Positions 62,140 to 64,000 of a stretch of 64,000 bases of DNA are shown one piece after another. The position numbers and the translations under genes are program-made. The first letter of the stretch is position 1. Each line of letters starts with the position of its first letter. This DNA is from Paenirhodobacter ferrireducens (GTDB taxonomy: Bacteria; Pseudomonadota; Alphaproteobacteria; Rhodobacterales; Rhodobacteraceae). Where the stretch lies: positions 155,293-219,292 of the forward strand of contig NZ_SAVB01000003.1 of the NCBI RefSeq assembly GCF_004022265.1. Reading direction: 5' to 3'. The notes under the pieces are model-generated. The model searched no databases. It saw only the letters and a program-made list of their open reading frames with translations, and was not told the DNA's origin.

Positions 62140-63042
62140 ATGAATCCGCTGACGATGAAACATCTGCGCTATTTCGAGGCGCTGGCCCGGCTTGGGCATT
62201 TCGGCCGCGCGGCCGAGGATTGCGCGATCACTCAGCCGGCGCTCTCGATGCAGATCCGCGAGCTCGAGGAGATCGTCGGCGCGCCGCTGGTCGAGCGCGC
62301 GGCGCGGCAGATCCGGCTCACCGCCCTTGGCGAGGATTTCGCCACCCGTGCGCGCGAGATCCTGCGCGCGGTCGACGAGCTGGGCGATCTGGCGCGGGCG
62401 GCGCGGGGCAGTCTGGCCGGCCGTTTCCGGCTGGGGGTGATCCCGACCGTCGCGCCCTATCTGCTGCCGCGCATCATCCATGCGCTGGCCGAGACCCACC
62501 CCGGCCTCGATCCGCGCCCGCGCGAGGCGGTGACCGGCAAGCTGATTGCCGACCTGCTGGCGGCGCGGCTCGATGCGGCGATCGTCGCCTTGCCGGTTTC
62601 CGAGCCCGCGCTCGACGAGGTGGCGCTGTTCGACGAGGAATTCGTCCTCGTCCGCCCGCCCGCCGATGCCGGCAAGCCGGTGCCAAGCGCTGAGAAACTG
62701 CGCGAGATGCGGCTTCTGCTGCTGGAAGAGGGGCATTGCTTCCGCGATCAGGCGCTCTCCTTCTGCAAGATTCCGCCCTCGGCGCCGCGCGCGCTGATGG
62801 AGGGCAGCTCGCTCGCCACGCTGGTGCAGATGGTGGGGGCGGGGATCGGGGTGACGCTGATCCCCGAGATGGCGGTGCCGGTCGAGACCCGCTCGGCCGA
62901 GGTCGCGATTGCGCGCCTGCCCGAGCCGCGGCCGCGGCGCACCATCGGCATGGTCTGGCGCCGGTCGAGCCCGCTCGCCGATCAGCTGGCGGGCATCGCG
63001 GCGATCGTGCGCGGCGTCGGATGCGCTGACGTGGCGCACTGA
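62140..63042 (+). CDS. oxyR: Peroxide-sensing LysR regulator OxyR
   Basis: 300 residues. LysR helix-turn-helix (GHFGRAAEDCAITQPALSMQ, IRELEEIVGAPLVERAAR) and the OxyR redox pair in LLLEEGHCFRDQALSFCKIP, where the two Cys are nine residues apart, as in E. coli Cys199/Cys208. Its disulphide switch activates katG, encoded divergently. Two candidate ATGs lie at 62140 and 62155. Confidence 0.95.
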   Translation: MNPLTMKHLRYFEALARLGHFGRAAEDCAITQPALSMQIRELEEIVGAPLVERAARQIRLTALGEDFATRAREILRAVDELGDLARAARGSLAGRFRLGVIPTVAPYLLPRIIHALAETHPGLDPRPREAVTGKLIADLLAARLDAAIVALPVSEPALDEVALFDEEFVLVRPPADAGKPVPSAEKLREMRLLLLEEGHCFRDQALSFCKIPPSAPRALMEGSSLATLVQMVGAGIGVTLIPEMAVPVETRSAEVAIARLPEPRPRRTIGMVWRRSSPLADQLAGIAAIVRGVGCADVAH

Positions 63043-63154
63043 GCGGGCGCTTTTGCGGTCGGGCATGGACAGCGGCCCGCGAAACCGCGACAAGCAGAAG
63101 GATTTGCCGCGGGCCCCGGCCCGGGCGCGCAGGGATTGCGGAAGGAATTTGGGC

Positions 63155-63802
63155 ATGGCCGGAAAGAGCGCTGCAACGGAAGAGCGTCTGTCGCAGAACC
63201 CGCACGCGGTGCGCGAGACGCGCGAGAAGAATCTCGAGGTGGCGATCGGCCGCCAGGTGCGCGAGCTGCGCAAGCGGCAGCGGATGACGGGCTCTGACCT
63301 TGCCGCGCAGACCGGGCTGTCGGTCGGCATGCTCTCGAAGATCGAGAACGGGGTGATCTCGCCCTCGCTGACCACGATCCAGTCGCTCGCCCATGCGCTG
63401 CGGGTGCCGCTGGTGCAGCTGTTCTCGGGCTATGAGGAACCGCGCGGCTGCATGCATGTGAAGGCGGGCGAGGGGGTCGAGATCGAACGTGCCGGCACCC
63501 GCGCCGGGCATCAGTATCACCTGCTCGGCCATATCGGCTCGAACAATTCGGGCGTGGTGGTCGAACCCTATCTGATCGTGCTGACCACCGAGAGCGACCG
63601 CTTCCAGACCTTCCAGCACGAGGGGATCGAGATGCTCTACATGCTCGAGGGCGTGGTCGAGTATCGCCACGGCGAGCAGGTCTATCGCCTCGAACCCGGC
63701 GACACGCTGCTCTTCGATTCGGATGCGCCGCATGGGCCCGAGGAGCTGATCGAGCTTCCGGCGCGCTATCTGTCGATCATCACGTATCCTCAGGTTGCGT
63801 GA
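63155..63802 (+). CDS. XRE-family regulator with C-terminal cupin
   Basis: 215 residues from ATG at 63155 (AAGGAA eight nt upstream); an earlier in-frame ATG at 63065 is less likely. Helix-turn-helix IGRQVRELRKRQRMTGSDLA, QTGLSVGMLSKIENGVISPS, then a cupin_2 sensor domain (QHEGIEMLYMLEGVVEYRHG, YRLEPGDTLLFDSDAPHGPE). This architecture often controls amino-acid or polyamine metabolism genes next door; the following gene begins at 63998. Confidence 0.9.
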   Translation: MAGKSAATEERLSQNPHAVRETREKNLEVAIGRQVRELRKRQRMTGSDLAAQTGLSVGMLSKIENGVISPSLTTIQSLAHALRVPLVQLFSGYEEPRGCMHVKAGEGVEIERAGTRAGHQYHLLGHIGSNNSGVVVEPYLIVLTTESDRFQTFQHEGIEMLYMLEGVVEYRHGEQVYRLEPGDTLLFDSDAPHGPEELIELPARYLSIITYPQVA

Positions 63803-63809
63803 GTGTGTG

Positions 63810-64000
63810 TTCCGGGCGGGTTTTTGCCCGGAATTGCGGCTTGGGGGGCTGGGGTGCGGGGAAAACTGCCCGGAAAAGCGGCACGATTTGCATCGCGAGA
63901 AATTCTTCTTCTCCGGAAGTAAAATGGATTGTGAAGAAAATAAATTGCCTGCTAGTCAATCCGTGACGGCTCAAGCCGAAGCTGAACGGAGAAGACCATG
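63810..64000 (+). other. Terminator-like hairpin, promoter region and start of next gene
   Basis: TTCCGGGC / GCCCGGAA hairpin at 63810-63833 after the regulator gene. The following 120 bp become AT-rich (AAGAAAATAAATTGCC near 63940), a likely promoter. CGGAGAAG and an ATG at 63998-64000 mark the start of a further rightward gene cut by the window edge. Confidence 0.55.

Overview
The window is high-GC alphaproteobacterial DNA, most likely from a Rhodobacteraceae genome. The signs are UPF0262 and DUF2948 genes beside hisD, an infA-maf-rng-yacG block, a CutF/CutO-type copper locus, an iron-rhodo-box-like TGA-N9-TCA site at a haem-uptake promoter, and an aa3 oxidase subunit I gene with no other oxidase genes beside it. 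I cannot name the genus from sequence alone.

Layout. 1-2251: 3' end of a prolyl iminopeptidase, an AraC regulator and a DMT transporter. 2291-10852: a compact leftward operon of seven genes that I regard as an undescribed small-molecule or glycoconjugate pathway. In transcription order it encodes a radical SAM/SPASM protein, a fatty acyl-AMP ligase (GTG start), a cytochrome P450, a stand-alone acyl carrier protein, a GT2-TylF methyltransferase fusion, a methyltransferase-CmcI fusion, and a thioesterase-like hydrolase with a Cys nucleophile plus an Ig-like domain. It lies just downstream of tRNA-Thr. 11323-20142: core genes (murA, DUF2948, hisD, UPF0262, LMW phosphatase, SnoaL-like, GNAT, nitrilase, infA, maf, RNase E/G, yacG).

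20293-36159: a 15.9 kb element integrated in tRNA-Phe, bounded by perfect 45-bp att repeats. It has a tyrosine integrase at the right end, a P4-alpha-like primase/helicase (zinc ribbon plus DUF927), two different iteron-like arrays on either side of that gene, a stack of overlapping small leftward genes, a small serine recombinase, an AT-rich three-gene HNH/unknown/nucleotidyltransferase cassette, a lipoprotein/membrane-protein pair, and one large structural-type phage gene, a tail tape measure protein, without capsid, portal, terminase or other tail genes. This looks more like a phage satellite or replicating integrative element than a prophage. A degraded IS3-family (IS407-like) copy follows it at 36257-37475.

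37562-46580: a CutF-like leader peptide gene and multicopper oxidase gene with a stem-loop that can mask the oxidase ribosome binding site; a glyoxalase-family gene whose stop is lost through a 13-bp tandem duplication; DoxX; a LysR regulator; and a tightly overlapped tonB-exbD-exbD-exbB-orf-receptor operon. It diverges from hmuSTUV (46770-50508) at a shared iron-responsive promoter. 50575-53843: a four-haem TsdB-TsdA fusion (thiosulfate dehydrogenase), DUF2244, and a pair of YeeE/YedE half-transporters, together suggesting thiosulfate use. 54124-57173: ctaD, a cytochrome c2/c550 and lipB. 57516-57814: tRNA-Leu and tRNA-Val. 57956-64000: periplasmic glucan protein (OpgG/D), katG divergent from oxyR, an XRE-cupin regulator, and the start codon of a further gene at the edge.
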